This document shows, one piece after another, positions 61,622 through 64,000 of a DNA stretch of 64,000 bases. The notes below the pieces were generated by a model that saw only the letters and a list, made by a program, of their open reading frames with translations, did not search any database and was not told the DNA's origin. This DNA comes from an uncultured Kordia sp. (GTDB taxonomy: Bacteria > Bacteroidota > Bacteroidia > Flavobacteriales > Flavobacteriaceae): the NCBI RefSeq assembly GCF_947489565.1, contig NZ_CANLEA010000001.1, positions 62,001 through 126,000 of the forward strand, in the 5' to 3' direction. How positions within the stretch are numbered: position 1 is the stretch's first letter; each line of letters starts with the position of its first letter. Made by a program: the position numbers and the translations under genes.

Positions 61622-64000
61622 TTATAAGATTAATGTAAGTGGTCCGTTTTCACGAACAATTGTTCCAAAAAATGTTTTAGCAGTAAATGTATAATAGTAA
61701 TTTCCGTTTTCGACGAATTCTCCTTTCACCTTTCCGTCCCAACCTTGTACATTGTCTCCGGTTTCCGAATATATCAAGCTTCCCCATGTATCATAAATGT
61801 TTAATTCCATAGAATCCAGCCCAATAAAAACAGGTCTGAAACGATCGTTTAAACCATCATCATTTGGAGTAAAAGCTGAAGGCATGATCAATTTATATCC
61901 TTTTTCAATAAGCAATGTAATGACTCTTGTATATACACAGCCTTCTGGGAATGTGACCGTTTGTACAACGGTATAACCACCAGGAGCTGAGTAGGAATGC
62001 ACGGGGTTTTCTTCGTTAGAAAAATTCCCATCGCCAAAATCCCAAGAAATATTTGTGTAATCTCCTGTGGTTGTGTTTGTAAATTGTATCGGATCTATTT
62101 GAGAATAAATTCCAAAGGTTTCAAAAGCAGTAGAAGTAGTGGTAAAATCTGGATTGCTATATTCAGGAATATCGACTTCAAATGTATAACTGCTTATACA
62201 ACCTAATGCATCAGTTGCTTCTAAAATGACCAAGCCATTTTGTGAAGTTGTCATCATTTCATTATTAACACCTGTCACAATTCCGCTTGACCAATTTAAA
62301 GAAAATGGCGGAACGCCACCGGAAGGTTGTGCTGTAAAGGTTTGGCTTGCTGTGAAAGTTTCACAATTCACAACAGTTTCTGTGGTAACATCAATTACAA
62401 TGGCTGGTGGACGAATAATAGTATACGTTTCAGAAGCTTCACAACCATTTGCATCTACAACTGTAACGAAATAATCTCCTGATGTTATATCATCTAAATC
62501 TTCGGTAGTTTCTCCATTTGACCAACTAACCATAAACGGTTCAGAGCCTCCAGAAATTATTAAATTAATGGCTCCCGAACTCGCATCGTCACAATCCAAG
62601 GCATTGGTTATATTGGCGGATAAAGTTAATTCGGCGGGTTCAATAATAACAAATGTTTCCGTAATTGTGCAGGGCGTTCCATCTACAATAGTAACGGTAT
62701 ATGCGCCAGGACCTAGATTATTACGTTCTACACCTGCATTTGGATCATCTGCCCATGCAAACTCGATAGGGTCTTGTCCACCTTGAAAATTTAAATTGAT
62801 ACTTCCATCGTTTGCTTCAAAACAAGAAATCTGTTGCACAACGGGTTCAATAGTAAATATAGGCGGCTCAGCAATAGTAACCGTCACAGAAGCAGTACAA
62901 TTATTAGTGTCGGTAACCGTAATGGTATAATCGCCTGCAGATAAATCGGTTTGACTTAATCCTTCTCCAAAATTACTCCACTCAATAGTATATGAGCCCG
63001 ATCCGCCAGTAATATCTGTAATTGTGATAGAAGCATTGTTATCACCAAAACATAACAATTCAGTAGAAGTAAAAGAAATAACAATCTCGTCAGGTTGTGT
63101 CAATACCACACTTAAGGAGTCAGTACAACCGTTTTCATCTGTCACAATAAGATCATAAGTTCCACCTTCTAAATTGCTTATATTTTGATCTGTGCTTGTA
63201 TATCCATTCGGACCAGTCCAAGCATAGGTATATTCAAATACACCAGGAGCTGTTTCTGTAGGCGTTCCTCCAGTGATGTTGATATCAATTGCTCCTGAAG
63301 TTTCTCCAAAACAAGCAACATTAGTCTGACTTACCAAGGAAGCTATTAATTCGTCGGGTTCTGTAATTACAAATGATTGGGTTATTGGACCACAACCATT
63401 CGCATCTGTAACGGTTAGTTCATAGGTTGCGGCAGTTAGGTTTGAAATATCTTCATCCATAGAAAAAGCAACACCATTTCTGGTCCAATTATAAACATAA
63501 TCGAGTGTTCCACCTGTAATTGTAACCGCAATTTCACCGTCATTTTCTCCAAAACAACTAATCGGATTTTCGGTGTCTACCGTAAGTATCAATTCGTCAG
63601 GTTCCGTAATTGTATAGGTTTCTGAAAAAGGACAACCGCCTTCATCAGTGACTGTCAACGTATAATCACCAGGAACAAGATTGGAAATAGTAGCGTCACT
63701 TGAAGTAAATCCATCAGGACCTGCCCAAGAAATAATATAGGGCGCTCCAGAAGTAAACGGTACGCCACCAGTGATATTGGTAGCAATCTCACCATTATTT
63801 GCAGCAAAACAATCAATTTGAGTAATATTGATATTGGCAGAAATTGCAGGGTTGATCGTAATTTCTATCGTAAAAGGAGTTCCATTACAAATCCCAGCAG
63901 TTGGTGTTACGGTGTATGTAACAACCGCCGGAGAAGTAGTAATATTTGTTAAAGTTTGACTGATATTTGTTTGTGGCGTAGTTTCGGCACTTGCGCCTGT
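61622..64000 (-). CDS. SprB-repeat adhesin with PKD and CHU_C-like C-terminus (5' end outside window)
   Basis: At least 792 aa in this window; the frame runs off the right edge, so the Met-like TTG at 63658 is internal. It is a chain of SprB repeats of about 75-90 residues (such as ISCFGENDGEIAVTITGG ... YELTVTDANGC), then a PKD domain (ISWDFGDGNFSNEENPVHSY) and the gliding-type C-terminal domain (MPSAFTPNDDGLNDRFRP ... GWDGKVKG ... ENGPLTLIL), which targets it to T9SS with the adjacent SprF-like partner. Likely a cell-surface adhesin. Confidence 0.9.
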   Translation of the reverse strand, partial: TGASAETTPQTNISQTLTNITTSPAVVTYTVTPTAGICNGTPFTIEITINPAISANINITQIDCFAANNGEIATNITGGVPFTSGAPYIISWAGPDGFTSSDATISNLVPGDYTLTVTDEGGCPFSETYTITEPDELILTVDTENPISCFGENDGEIAVTITGGTLDYVYNWTRNGVAFSMDEDISNLTAATYELTVTDANGCGPITQSFVITEPDELIASLVSQTNVACFGETSGAIDINITGGTPTETAPGVFEYTYAWTGPNGYTSTDQNISNLEGGTYDLIVTDENGCTDSLSVVLTQPDEIVISFTSTELLCFGDNNASITITDITGGSGSYTIEWSNFGEGLSQTDLSAGDYTITVTDTNNCTASVTVTIAEPPIFTIEPVVQQISCFEANDGSINLNFQGGQDPIEFAWADDPNAGVERNNLGPGAYTVTIVDGTPCTITETFVIIEPAELTLSANITNALDCDDASSGAINLIISGGSEPFMVSWSNGETTEDLDDITSGDYFVTVVDANGCEASETYTIIRPPAIVIDVTTETVVNCETFTASQTFTAQPSGGVPPFSLNWSSGIVTGVNNEMMTTSQNGLVILEATDALGCISSYTFEVDIPEYSNPDFTTTSTAFETFGIYSQIDPIQFTNTTTGDYTNISWDFGDGNFSNEENPVHSYSAPGGYTVVQTVTFPEGCVYTRVITLLIEKGYKLIMPSAFTPNDDGLNDRFRPVFIGLDSMELNIYDTWGSLIYSETGDNVQGWDGKVKGEFVENGNYYYTFTAKTFFGTIVRENGPLTLIL

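Overview
The window comes from a member of the Bacteroidota, most likely a marine Flavobacteriaceae. The evidence is a type IX secretion sorting domain, a PorP/SprF protein, an SprB-repeat adhesin with a CHU_C-like end, two large RHS-type secreted proteins, AT-rich composition, and a textbook Bacteroidetes promoter (TTG, 19 bp, TATATTTG) in front of tRNA-Asn. I cannot name the species.

Layout. 1-2.8 kb is core genome: the end of an M1 aminopeptidase gene, rseP and tRNA-Asn(GTT). From about 3.1 kb a LytTR regulator leads into a two-gene RHS/polymorphic toxin locus with a putative lipoprotein immunity gene, closed by an IS1-family element (12.6-13.4 kb). From 13.4 to 28.3 kb lies an integrative and mobilizable element: accessory genes, DUF2958, a Dam-type methylase, two VirD4-like ATPases, a tyrosine recombinase, a replication-type protein, a mobilization accessory protein, and a relaxase split by an A_AAA_AAG slippery site. 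No T4SS channel genes are present, so it probably borrows one. From 28 to 43.4 kb is accessory DNA: a T9SS-exported GloVer-repeat protein; an Xre / Mrr-like nuclease / TIR-transmembrane operon; a HEPN (AbiU2-like) protein; a helicase plus two tyrosine recombinases under a palindromic operator; and a three-gene nuclease-helicase-nuclease operon that looks like an undescribed defence cassette. At 43.5-45 kb is an orphan RHS toxin tip with its own immunity gene and a second IS1 copy. So about 31 kb of mobile and defence DNA now separates the main rhs gene from its spare tip.

46.1-57.4 kb carries a type II secretion / type IV pilus-like machine in two convergent operons: GspG, a small prepilin peptidase, GspE, secretin, GspL and GspM on the plus strand; GspF, three further (pseudo)pilins, a PilP/GspC-like protein and two lipoproteins on the minus strand. 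All four prepilin-like proteins have Ala instead of Gly before the cleavage site. Both operon promoters share an exact 14-mer (ATATATAAGCGTCA) whose reverse complement contains the ACGCTTAT core that is repeated at a 20-bp period in front of two LytTR genes. This suggests one regulon.

At the right edge are a broken LytTR gene, a DDE insertion sequence with 15-bp inverted repeats, and a piece resembling the tRNA-Asn 3' end (59741-59772) directly before another intact LytTR gene. After that come PorP/SprF and the SprB-like protein, which runs off the window. The tRNA-Asn gene and the 3' fragment may be the two ends of a roughly 57-kb genomic island.
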